From NCBI RefSeq assembly GCF_004363175.1, contig NZ_SNYR01000003.1, forward strand, positions 208,183-272,182: a stretch of DNA of 64,000 bases, read 5' to 3'. Position numbers and translations under genes: made by a program. Shown piece by piece: positions 9,426 through 16,563 of the stretch. The DNA comes from Maritalea mobilis. Lineage in GTDB: Bacteria; Pseudomonadota; Alphaproteobacteria; Rhizobiales; Devosiaceae. Position 1 is the first letter of the stretch, and every line of letters begins with the position of its first letter. A model generated the notes under the pieces. That model did no database searches, was not told the origin of the DNA, and was given only the letters and a program-made list of their open reading frames with translations.

Positions 9426-10817
9426 ATGGTCGACGATAATAAAAAGGGTCCAGTGCGTCCCCCCATTCTTGATGCGGAAGCAAAAAAGCCATCTTCCTCC
9501 GCTGAAAACTCGACCACATCGACATCAAAAAGCGATGCCAAGCCGTCAACGGCCACATCCAGCGCAACAAAGCCAGCCGACAAAAAGCCGATTGATCCGC
9601 CCAAATCAACGCGTGAGAGCAGCAATGATGAAGGCAGCGGCATGGGCACCTTTGTGGCGGCAATCGTGTTGAGTGCTGCCCTTGGCATAGCCGGCACAGC
9701 GGGCCTTGCTTACTATAAAGTCTTTCCGTTCAATCAATGGGCTGCACAATCAGACTTGGCCCCCGAAATCGCCAAGCTTCAAAAACGCATCTTCGATTTG
9801 GAGAACGCCCAGCCAGACCTGTCGCCCTTTGCGACAAATGACGATTTGAGCACGCTGCAAGCCGAAATCGACGCCATTGATACGGCTCAAATCGAGCAGG
9901 CAATTGCCAATATTGAAGCGCAATTGGCGACAATTGAATCACCATCAGATACGTCAACTGCGATTGACCTTGGCCCCATTGAAACTGCCCTTGAAGGTTT
10001 GGAGCAAGATGTGGCCAACCTTAAGGAAACCCAAGCGCAATTGGCTGAGCGCAGCGCCACCGCAGCCGAGCCGAACAGTGAACAGCCATCGGCACCGCCG
10101 GTCGACTTAACGCCAGTCAACGACCAGCTGGCCACACAGTCCGAAAACCTATCGGCCCTAGACGAGCAATTGGCCACGCAGAAACAGGCCCTTGCTGACC
10201 TGCAAAGTCAAATTGCCGAGTTGGAAGCACAAATCAAAACGCTAGAGCAAGATCAAAGCGCGCGCCAAACCGCGGCAAGCGCTTTGGCCGCCGCGCGCTT
10301 GCCAATTCTGATGAGCGAGATTGACACCAATATCGAAAAAGGCGACCCGTTCGCACGTCCAATCACTGAGCTAAGTTCAATTTTAGGCACCGCCCCATCG
10401 CCCGAAGTGATGGGTGTGGCGGAAAACGGCTTGGTGCCAGCTTCTGCATTGGCAGGTCAGTTCGGCACATTGCGCCCACAACTTATGGCCGCCCGCCCCG
10501 GCGTTCCGAATGATGCGCCATGGCAAGATAAGCTGCTCGGCGCGGTAAAAGATGCAGTGAATTTACGCCCAATTGATGCCCAAGATGATGATCCATTATC
10601 TCTAGTCGAACAGATTGGCACCGCACTTGAAGCAGAAGATGTGCAAAATGCGCAGATGCTGATCCAAAAATTGCCGGCGCAGATGCAGGAAATTCTTGCC
10701 CCTATTTCAACTAACATCAGTCAACATATTTTGATTGACCAATGGATGGTTGAAACCCGTAGCACCTTGCTCAATCAAAACGCGCAAGAAAGCCAAAATG
10801 AAGGAGACGCCCAATGA
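9426..10817 (+). CDS. Alphaproteobacterial Mic60 (mitofilin-domain inner-membrane protein)
   Basis: A protein of 463 residues. The first 70 residues are disordered and rich in Ser, Lys and Thr. One membrane helix follows (about 75-98, GTFVAAIVLSAALGIAG). A long Glu/Gln-rich coiled coil covers roughly 110-290, and a helical C-terminal mitofilin-like region ends the protein. Known from work on alphaproteobacterial Mic60: the gene lies beside hemD/hemY and the protein shapes intracytoplasmic or cristae-like membranes. Length, topology and neighbours all match. Its stop overlaps the hemY start (ATGA). Confidence 0.85.
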   Translation: MVDDNKKGPVRPPILDAEAKKPSSSAENSTTSTSKSDAKPSTATSSATKPADKKPIDPPKSTRESSNDEGSGMGTFVAAIVLSAALGIAGTAGLAYYKVFPFNQWAAQSDLAPEIAKLQKRIFDLENAQPDLSPFATNDDLSTLQAEIDAIDTAQIEQAIANIEAQLATIESPSDTSTAIDLGPIETALEGLEQDVANLKETQAQLAERSATAAEPNSEQPSAPPVDLTPVNDQLATQSENLSALDEQLATQKQALADLQSQIAELEAQIKTLEQDQSARQTAASALAAARLPILMSEIDTNIEKGDPFARPITELSSILGTAPSPEVMGVAENGLVPASALAGQFGTLRPQLMAARPGVPNDAPWQDKLLGAVKDAVNLRPIDAQDDDPLSLVEQIGTALEAEDVQNAQMLIQKLPAQMQEILAPISTNISQHILIDQWMVETRSTLLNQNAQESQNEGDAQ

Positions 10818-12202
10818 TTCGCATTTTCATTATCGTCGCCTTTTCTTTGCTGGTCGCCTGGGGCGCCAGCATCATCATGTCAGTCCCCGGTGAAGTCGTT
10901 ATCACCGGCTTTGGCTATCAAATGCAGCCGAGCTTGGGCATCGTACTGTTTGGCCTGATCTTGCTGATGCTGATCACCATTGTGGTCTGGGCCATCATTC
11001 GCCGCATCTTTGGCATTCCAGCGCTCTTCTCACGCGCCAATGAAAAGCGCAAACAGCGCAAGGGCGTTGATGCTTTGTCAAACGCCATCATTGCCCTGCA
11101 AACTGGCGATCCAAGCAAAGCCCGCCAATTCGCGCGTGAAGCCCGGCTCAAGCTTGAAGGCAATACAGCCGCGCAATTGTTGGAGGCCCAAGCCAATATG
11201 CAAATGGGCGAACTGAAACAGGCCCGCTTGCAATATCGCGAAATGATCGAAGATCCGAAAACCGCCATTGCGGCGCTGTCCGGCCTTTATGAGCAGGCTC
11301 GCCAGCAAAAGCGCGAAGATGCAGCGCTGCAATTTGCGCAAAAAGCCGCCAGCTTGTCCCCCAAACTCTCTTGGGCGCAAAAGGCCATCTTTGCGCATAT
11401 GGCCAAGCAAGGCGATTATGAAGATGCATTGGCGCAATTGGACAATATTCCATTTGAACGCGCTGACCGCGAGAGCCAAAAGCGGTTGGACGCTGTGTTG
11501 CGCACAGCCCTGGCCAAGGAGTTGGAAGAGACTGACCCGCAACGGGCGATCACCTTTGCCAATGAGGCGTTGAAGAAACAGCCCGAATTTGTGCCCGCAT
11601 CATTGATTGCCGCACGGCTTTACATTTCATCAGGCGAAATTCGCAAAGCCTCCGGCTTGCTGCGCCGCGTGTGGCGTGCCAGCGCCCATCCGCATATTGG
11701 CGAGCTTTATATTCACGCCCAGTCAGGTGCATCTGCGGTAGAACGATTGAAACGCGCCAAAACCATGGTGGTTGAGCATCCTGATCATTTGGAAAGCGCC
11801 ATCCTGCTGGCCAGTGCTGCCATTGCGGCCCATGAATGGGCCGACGCCCGCGCCGCATTGCAGCCATTCACCGACCAACAAGCCACCCAAAAAGTGTGCA
11901 CCTTGATGGCGGAAATTGAGCAAGGTGACACAGGCGATCAAGGCAAGGCCCGCGCGTGGCTGTCACGCGCCGTCACCGCCAAACCAGACGCGACTTGGAT
12001 TGCAGATGGCATCAGCGCCGACGAGTGGGAACCAACGTCTCCACTCACCGGTCAGCTTGATCAATTTGAATGGAAGGTGCCTTCTCGCGCCATGGCCAAA
12101 CCAAATGGTGCCGCGAAACCCGCACCATCACCTGCCCCAGCCGAACCCAAAAAAGAGGTGGCACCAGCACCGCTGCCCGCACCACCAAATCCCATGCCTT
12201 AA
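10814..12202 (+). CDS. hemY: HemY N-terminal domain / TPR membrane protein
   Basis: A protein of 462 residues. Two membrane helices lie at the N-terminus (about 3-24 and 41-64, with ISMxxPGxVxI-like text MSVPGEVVITG between them), as in the HemY_N family. Helical TPR-like repeats cover about 85-390. A proline- and alanine-rich tail ends the protein. This is the E. coli HemY type (linked to heme synthesis, function unclear) and is unrelated to the protoporphyrinogen oxidase that is also called HemY. It is translationally coupled to mic60. Confidence 0.88.
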   Translation: MIRIFIIVAFSLLVAWGASIIMSVPGEVVITGFGYQMQPSLGIVLFGLILLMLITIVVWAIIRRIFGIPALFSRANEKRKQRKGVDALSNAIIALQTGDPSKARQFAREARLKLEGNTAAQLLEAQANMQMGELKQARLQYREMIEDPKTAIAALSGLYEQARQQKREDAALQFAQKAASLSPKLSWAQKAIFAHMAKQGDYEDALAQLDNIPFERADRESQKRLDAVLRTALAKELEETDPQRAITFANEALKKQPEFVPASLIAARLYISSGEIRKASGLLRRVWRASAHPHIGELYIHAQSGASAVERLKRAKTMVVEHPDHLESAILLASAAIAAHEWADARAALQPFTDQQATQKVCTLMAEIEQGDTGDQGKARAWLSRAVTAKPDATWIADGISADEWEPTSPLTGQLDQFEWKVPSRAMAKPNGAAKPAPSPAPAEPKKEVAPAPLPAPPNPMP

Positions 12203-12206
12203 CGGG

Positions 12207-13019
12207 CTATGGAAAGGCCAAACCCGACACAACAGCAAATACGCCGCCCAGCAAAAGCAATCCTTCAAGCCCGTGCAAGATCACGGCAAACCAGATGCTT
12301 TTGAAACGCCGCGAAGGCAAACTATAGGCTAAGCCACCAATGGCAAAAGCCAACATTTGGGTGGGGCGATGGAGGTGGTAAAACGCAAACAACACCGAGT
12401 TGGCCACCCAGTCCCAACGGCCAAAGGCCCCCTTCATCTTCGGCAGCAGCACGCCGCGGAACAACAATTCTTCACCGAGGAAATAATTAAATATACTCGA
12501 TATAATTGCGATCCCCATCAGCCACCATGCCCCCGCAAACTCAGGCCGGGCGAGAGATTCAATGTCCATGGAAGGCAATTTTTCCAAAAAGGGAAATAGC
12601 CATGTCACCATATCAGCAACCATTGCTTCAAATGGCGACATCTCAATCGCTGCGTAAAATAAAAAGGCAGGGATCAGCCACCAAAACAGTTTGTAACTTG
12701 ATTTACCCGTTTTGGGATCGGTTGGCTTTTCCAACCACAAGCGTTGTTTCAATGCCGACCATTTAAATGGAACATTTTCCAGTCGCAACAGGATGATCGA
12801 CAAGATAAACTGCCACACCATGCCAGCGATCATCATGCTCCAAATCACCAAGCCAATGTCCCACATCTGCCCGGATGCCAGCATGGGGCTTAAAACAAAT
12901 GCACCAATGGGCATTGGCACAGCAACGGCCAACCAAATCAGAATGATTTTGCCCAAACTATATTGTTCGTCTTCGAAACGCGCATCATTTGCACGCACAA
13001 AATTTTCGTCAATCTTCAT
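12207..13019 (-). CDS. CPBP family intramembrane glutamic endopeptidase
   Basis: A protein of 270 residues from the ATG at 13019, with about seven membrane helices. The CPBP (CAAX protease/bacteriocin-processing, Abi) motifs are present: EELLFRGVLLPKM (EExxxR), VLFAFYHLHR (FxxxH), and a final helix with WFAVILHGLEG. Members of this family cleave substrates within the membrane or protect against bacteriocins; the substrate is unknown here. It diverges from the TetR gene, sharing an 80-bp promoter region with a palindromic operator, and is a likely target of that regulator. Confidence 0.85.
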   Translation of the reverse strand: MKIDENFVRANDARFEDEQYSLGKIILIWLAVAVPMPIGAFVLSPMLASGQMWDIGLVIWSMMIAGMVWQFILSIILLRLENVPFKWSALKQRLWLEKPTDPKTGKSSYKLFWWLIPAFLFYAAIEMSPFEAMVADMVTWLFPFLEKLPSMDIESLARPEFAGAWWLMGIAIISSIFNYFLGEELLFRGVLLPKMKGAFGRWDWVANSVLFAFYHLHRPTQMLAFAIGGLAYSLPSRRFKSIWFAVILHGLEGLLLLGGVFAVVSGLAFP

Positions 13020-13067
13020 CGGTTGTCCCCTAGAACCATAATTGATACGGCACAGATGGGACTTCAA

Positions 13068-13082
13068 CTTGACAGTGTCAAG
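13068..13082. promoter_or_regulatory. TetR-type operator between the CPBP and tetR genes
   Basis: CTTGACA (13068-13074), one central base, and TGTCAAG (13076-13082) form a perfect 15-bp palindrome. A TTGACA -35-like hexamer sits in both arms. It lies 17-31 bp before the TetR start and 49-63 bp before the CPBP start, well placed to control both genes. Confidence 0.6.
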
Positions 13083-13098
13083 CTACAAGGTAATTGAA

Positions 13099-13674
13099 AT
13101 GCAAGAATCTGAAATATCCTTAAGAGACAAGCTGATCGACACTGGCCTTAAACTACTTTTGGAGGGCGGACCAGAAGCTCTGACCTTGCGAAAATGCGCA
13201 CAACTGGCTGGCGTTTCTCATGCGGCACCCGCCCACCATTTTGCGGGATTGCGTGGGTTAAAAACCGCCATGGTTGGGCGGGGGCATGAAATTTTTGCCC
13301 AAATGATGCGGGACGAAATGGACGCAGCACCCAAAGACAAAAACGGCCAAATTCTCGCGATCTGTCAGGGCTATATTCAATTTTCTCAGCAATACCGCCA
13401 TTTATTTAACTTGATGTTTGTGCCACCCGCAGAATTTGCACCAGACCCGGCGCGTGATGATGCGGCCAAAGCTTCTCGGGATGTTTTAACTGCACTTTGC
13501 AAACAGCACTTCCCGGGCCCCAACCAACATTTTTATGAAATCGCGATTTGGTCACTCGTACATGGATATAGCAAGCTTCTAGAGATTGGCCGCGTGCAAC
13601 CCGGCAGCCAATCCCAAGCAGATATAGAGTTCGCCAAAATCCTCAAATTGCTGGACTTCCCTGGAACTCAATAA
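13099..13674 (+). CDS. TetR/AcrR family transcriptional regulator
   Basis: A protein of 191 residues from the ATG at 13099. The N-terminal helix-turn-helix is LIDTGLKLLLEGGPEALTLRKCAQLAGVSHAAPAHHFAG, with the typical sequence order of TetR repressors. The C-terminal half resembles the WHG-type ligand domain (QYRHLFNLMF and a final LVHGYSKLLEIG). It probably binds the palindrome directly upstream and represses itself and the divergent CPBP protease gene. The ligand is unknown. Confidence 0.88.
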   Translation: MQESEISLRDKLIDTGLKLLLEGGPEALTLRKCAQLAGVSHAAPAHHFAGLRGLKTAMVGRGHEIFAQMMRDEMDAAPKDKNGQILAICQGYIQFSQQYRHLFNLMFVPPAEFAPDPARDDAAKASRDVLTALCKQHFPGPNQHFYEIAIWSLVHGYSKLLEIGRVQPGSQSQADIEFAKILKLLDFPGTQ

Positions 13675-13682
13675 GTCCGCGC

Positions 13683-14399
13683 CTAGCAATCCACATTTGG
13701 CCCAACCGCATTGCGCCGATTGATAAACAGCAAGAAGTTGCGCCGAATTAGATTTTTCCAAATCAACACGGGCAGCCCCTTGATAAAATCAAGAAACGAG
13801 CCCTTGCCGCTCCGGCTCATTGTCCGCGCCACCATGGGCGGAGGCACTGGCTTGAAATAGCTTTTCACATTGGCTGGCTTGCCTTTCAGCAGCAATTTCA
13901 GCGCCTTTGCTGTCGCCTCCGGATTGTTCCAATCCGCATTGAACACCACACAGCCCTTCTTATTGATGATGAACACCGCATTTGGATAACCACCATAGGC
14001 ACCATGGGCGGTGCCCTCCAAATCATCCACCAAGATGGTCCGCTGTTCGCCATCCTCCGTGCAAAGTCGTTGGGCGACGCCCTGCTTTTCTTCATAACTT
14101 TTATGGGCGCCAATGCTTTTGCCCGGATGGGCCTCACGCACATAGAGAATTGCAAAGTCAATTTGTGGAAACTTATCCTTCAAATTCCCCATGCTTTTCC
14201 GCCGTCCTTGAAACAGCGGGCATGTGATAGAACCAAGTTCCAACACAAGAAACTCACCGTCAAAATCCAGTAAACGACGCGGCGCGCCATTCACATCTTG
14301 CAACTCAAAATCTGGTGCTTTCTGTCCCACCTTTGGACCACGGAAATTATCCAAATCATAATCGCCGGTTGAAAATTCGTGATAATTATAGTCGCTCAT
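13683..14399 (-). CDS. Iodothyronine deiodinase-like redoxin (Cys form)
   Basis: A protein of 238 residues with a thioredoxin fold. The active-site segment LELGSITCPLF (Cys60) lines up with the GSCTUPxF motif of animal deiodinases, with Cys in place of selenocysteine, followed by ILYVREAHPGKSIGAH, which parallels IYIEEAH. YPNAVFIINKKGCVVFNADW is a normal redoxin core. Residues 195-238 form a basic tail with a hydrophobic stretch (DFIKGLPVLIWKNL). It lacks a resolving CxxC. Bacterial members probably act as peroxiredoxin-like or thioredoxin-like reductants rather than on thyroid hormone. It follows the MarR gene after 16 bp in one operon. Confidence 0.75.
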   Translation of the reverse strand: MSDYNYHEFSTGDYDLDNFRGPKVGQKAPDFELQDVNGAPRRLLDFDGEFLVLELGSITCPLFQGRRKSMGNLKDKFPQIDFAILYVREAHPGKSIGAHKSYEEKQGVAQRLCTEDGEQRTILVDDLEGTAHGAYGGYPNAVFIINKKGCVVFNADWNNPEATAKALKLLLKGKPANVKSYFKPVPPPMVARTMSRSGKGSFLDFIKGLPVLIWKNLIRRNFLLFINRRNAVGPNVDC

Positions 14400-14415
14400 T
14401 TTTCCGCTCCTCTGT

Positions 14416-14859
14416 TTAGCGGGTTGAATTTGGCGTTAGATTTTGCGTCATTTTGCGCAGCAACAATGTGAGCTGCGCCACCTCTTCAACACTTAAATTT
14501 TGCTGTGCTTGGGCAATCAATTCCTGCGCGATTGGCTTTAAAATCGCTTCCAGCGCGCGCCCCGTTTCCGTCAGAAACACCCGCATTTTCCGGCGATCGC
14601 GCGGGTCTGCCTGCCGGCGGATCATTTCTTTTTTTTCCATGCCGTCCAACAAGCGTGTCACTGTTGTGCGGTCGCGAAATGTCAGCTCGGCAATCGCGCT
14701 GGGCAGCCGCCCATCTTCTTGCCACAACATCAACAATACGGCCCATTCTTCAGCCGAAATTTTATGTCCCGCTGATGCAAATTTTTGCCCCAACTCGCGC
14801 CGGGTTAAAAAGCTCAAACGATTGACCCAATGCAGGGGTATATCTTCAAAATTCATCAT
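14416..14859 (-). CDS. MarR family transcriptional regulator
   Basis: A protein of 147 residues from the ATG at 14859 (or 14856); the longer frame to 14925 would run through the operator. The winged helix-turn-helix is typical: ISAEEWAVLLMLW, LPSAIAELTFRDRTTVTRLLDGMEKKEMIRRQADPRDRRKMRVFLTETG. MarR proteins are dimers that release DNA on oxidants or phenolic ligands. It is the first gene of a two-gene operon with the deiodinase-like redoxin, which suggests redox or electrophile control. No cysteine suited to thiol sensing is seen in the protein. Confidence 0.9.
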   Translation of the reverse strand: MMNFEDIPLHWVNRLSFLTRRELGQKFASAGHKISAEEWAVLLMLWQEDGRLPSAIAELTFRDRTTVTRLLDGMEKKEMIRRQADPRDRRKMRVFLTETGRALEAILKPIAQELIAQAQQNLSVEEVAQLTLLLRKMTQNLTPNSTR

Positions 14860-14871
14860 AATATGTGCAAT

Positions 14872-14894
14872 ATACAATAATTGTATTATACAAT
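14872..14894. promoter_or_regulatory. Interleaved MarR operator with three half-sites
   Basis: ATACAAT (14872-14878), ATTGTAT (14880-14886) and ATACAAT (14888-14894) alternate with one base between each. They make two overlapping perfect 15-bp palindromes with 8-bp periodicity, directly upstream of the MarR start at 14859. This is the arrangement expected for cooperative self-repression, and it would also cover a promoter of the divergent short unit at about 14960. Confidence 0.65.
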
Positions 14895-14978
14895 CAATAG
14901 TGCATTTTGCGCTTGACCGATTCAAATTTGAGGCGCAGAATCTTAAATAGTTTCAACAATTCGGAAGGAGGTGATCCA

Positions 14979-15053
14979 TTGTCTATTCGATATCTAGATC
15001 AGAAAAAGGGCTTTGGAAGTGAGGTGCTGTTAGAGGAGCAAACGCGCCGCTAA
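14979..15053 (+). CDS. Possible 24-codon peptide gene with a perfect Shine-Dalgarno
   Basis: A TTG at 14979 opens a 24-codon frame ending in TAA at 15051-15053 (peptide MSIRYLDQKKGFGSEV, then LLEEQTRR). Seven bases upstream ends AGGAGG, part of AAGGAGGTGATCC (14965-14977), which is fully complementary to the 16S rRNA 3' end over 13 nt. The alternative ATT start at 14978 gives only 14 codons. A terminator follows at about 15113. I do not recognise the peptide. The locus could equally be a small RNA whose SD-like segment binds ribosomes. Confidence 0.4.
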   Translation: MSIRYLDQKKGFGSEVLLEEQTRR

Positions 15054-15111
15054 CATCTTCTTCCAAGCAGCCAAAAGGCGCAAAAGCTCCTTTATGCTGA
15101 TATATATCGAC

Positions 15112-15147
15112 GAAGGGTTGCCGGGACATTCCCGCGCAACCCTTTTT
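15112..15147 (+). terminator. Rho-independent terminator of the short unit upstream of tRNA-Thr
   Basis: AGGGTTGCCGGGA pairs with TCCCGCGCAACCCT around a CAT loop, and TTTTTCATTT follows on the plus strand. No ordinary gene precedes it on this strand. This implies a plus-strand transcript of about 150-200 nt starting between 14895 and 14960. The rest of 15054-15111 shows nothing else recognisable. Confidence 0.75.
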
Positions 15148-15225
15148 CATTTCTGGCACCGGAAATTTAGAGAAGCAGACAAAATTCTTGTCCGCGCCGC
15201 CCACCCTGTTTTAAAAATAAATGAG

Positions 15226-15301
15226 GCCGCTGTAGCTCAGTTGGTAGAGCACGTCATTCGTAATGATGGGGTCGTAGGTTCAAGTCCTATCAGCGGCACC
15301 A
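15226..15301 (+). tRNA. tRNA-Thr (anticodon CGU)
   Basis: A 76-nt cloverleaf with encoded CCA. The acceptor GCCGCTG pairs with CAGCGGC, the D arm is GCTC...GAGC, and the anticodon stem CGTCA/TGATG holds loop TTCGTAA with anticodon CGT (reads ACG, threonine). The T arm is GTAGG/CCTAT (one G-T pair) with TTCAAGT, a normal T loop. It stands alone, between the terminator at 15112 and the convergent MFS gene. Confidence 0.95.
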
Positions 15302-15318
15302 TGTCTTAAAGCCAGCAC

Positions 15319-16512
15319 TTAAATTTTTGCACGTTTTGTTGTGCGCGCCAAAACCAGCCAAAACACCAACCCAATCGCCGCATAAACCGCAAGAATGATC
15401 TGCATATCTGCATAAGGCATTGTGGTATCGCCACTTGTTTGCCCCGCCGCAATGCTGAGGGTAATTGCAAACAATAACCGGCCCGCAAGGCTTTGCACCG
15501 AGAGATAAGTGGCGCGCGTTCCATCGTGCAGCAAAGGTTGAATACGCGCCTGAATAAAGGGCCGTGACAGCGAGTCGGGCACCATGCGGAAAAATAAAAG
15601 CGCGATAACAAATAGATTGTTCGACGTGGCCAACGCCACGGTAAGGCCAATTTGAAGCCCAAAGGCCAACAACAATATGCCGCTTAGCCCAAACCGCTCC
15701 CGCAAGGGCCCCGCCATAAGCGAAAATCCTACCGAGATCACCATCATCAAAAATGTCACTGCCCCGGAAACAAGCGGTGTTTGTTCCGCATGTCCCATCG
15801 CAGCCAAAGATTCACGAATAAATGGCTGGCCAAAAACGAAGGGCAAATGGCTAAACACATACATAAGCAGCGTCAGGCACAGCAGCCACATCAATGTGGG
15901 GTGCATAAAGTTTTGCCACAGTGCGCGAAAATTCTCCCGATAGGACACAGATTTGCCGTGTGGCGGCTCGCGGAAAAACAAGGTTATGCCCAAAAGCACC
16001 ACACTCGCCATGGCCGTGGCCACCCAAGGCAAGGCTTCATCAAAAAGCGCCATTGCGCCGCCTGTCACGGCAGAAAGAGCAAGTGCGGTAAAACCAAATC
16101 GCCAGGCTGTCATTTCCGCCTGTTCAATTTCGTCTGCCCGCCCCTCCGCATTCAAACTTTCATATAGCAAGGAGCTGTCTGTACCAGAGGCGAAGGCCGC
16201 ACTGGCCCCCAGCAGCAAATTGGCCAACATAAATTGAGAAAAGCCTTCCCCAAAAACCAAAATCAGCACCGCTGCCAATCCAGCTAAAGCCGCCGCAATC
16301 AGGGTTAAGCGGCGCCCCAACCGATCAGACATGTAGCCGGAGGGCACCTCAAGCACTGTGGTCGCAATATCGTAAATCACATAGAGAAATATCGCTTCCG
16401 CAGCCGATAGATTACGCTCAAAAAAGAGGAACCATGTCGCCTGCCAAAAAATCAGCGATTGAGCAAATTTGAACCAAGGGAACAAGACAATGTTGCGAAC
16501 CATTCGCAACAA
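15319..16512 (-). CDS. MFS transporter
   Basis: A protein of 397 residues with about 12 membrane helices in two halves. The inter-helix motif SGYMSDRLGRRLTLIAAAL (about 57-75) is the classical MFS motif A between helices 2 and 3. Its closest visible resemblance is to small drug-efflux-like or tetracycline-type MFS proteins. The substrate cannot be told. It is convergent with the tRNA and follows the autotransporter gene region on the same strand but beyond that gene's terminator. Confidence 0.85.
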   Translation of the reverse strand: MLRMVRNIVLFPWFKFAQSLIFWQATWFLFFERNLSAAEAIFLYVIYDIATTVLEVPSGYMSDRLGRRLTLIAAALAGLAAVLILVFGEGFSQFMLANLLLGASAAFASGTDSSLLYESLNAEGRADEIEQAEMTAWRFGFTALALSAVTGGAMALFDEALPWVATAMASVVLLGITLFFREPPHGKSVSYRENFRALWQNFMHPTLMWLLCLTLLMYVFSHLPFVFGQPFIRESLAAMGHAEQTPLVSGAVTFLMMVISVGFSLMAGPLRERFGLSGILLLAFGLQIGLTVALATSNNLFVIALLFFRMVPDSLSRPFIQARIQPLLHDGTRATYLSVQSLAGRLLFAITLSIAAGQTSGDTTMPYADMQIILAVYAAIGLVFWLVLARTTKRAKI

Positions 16513-16543
16513 ATATCATGATTCTAGAGAATCGACGAGCGAA

Positions 16544-16563
16544 TAAAGCCGTCTGAGCGGCTT
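16544..16563 (-). terminator. Terminator of the autotransporter gene
   Basis: AAGCCG (16546-16551) and CGGCTT (16558-16563) form a hairpin that overlaps the stop codon of the autotransporter gene and is followed by TTTATT on the minus strand. The stem is short, so it may be a modest terminator. Confidence 0.5.

Noticed and set aside
14965..14977. Match to the 16S rRNA 3' end (fragment of an rRNA gene or att site)
   Set aside because: Only 13 nt match, the next bases differ from rRNA, and a start codon stands at proper distance, so an extended Shine-Dalgarno explains it better.
15094..15309. 71-codon frame running through the terminator and tRNA-Thr
   Set aside because: It contains a terminator and an entire tRNA gene, so it cannot be a real coding sequence.
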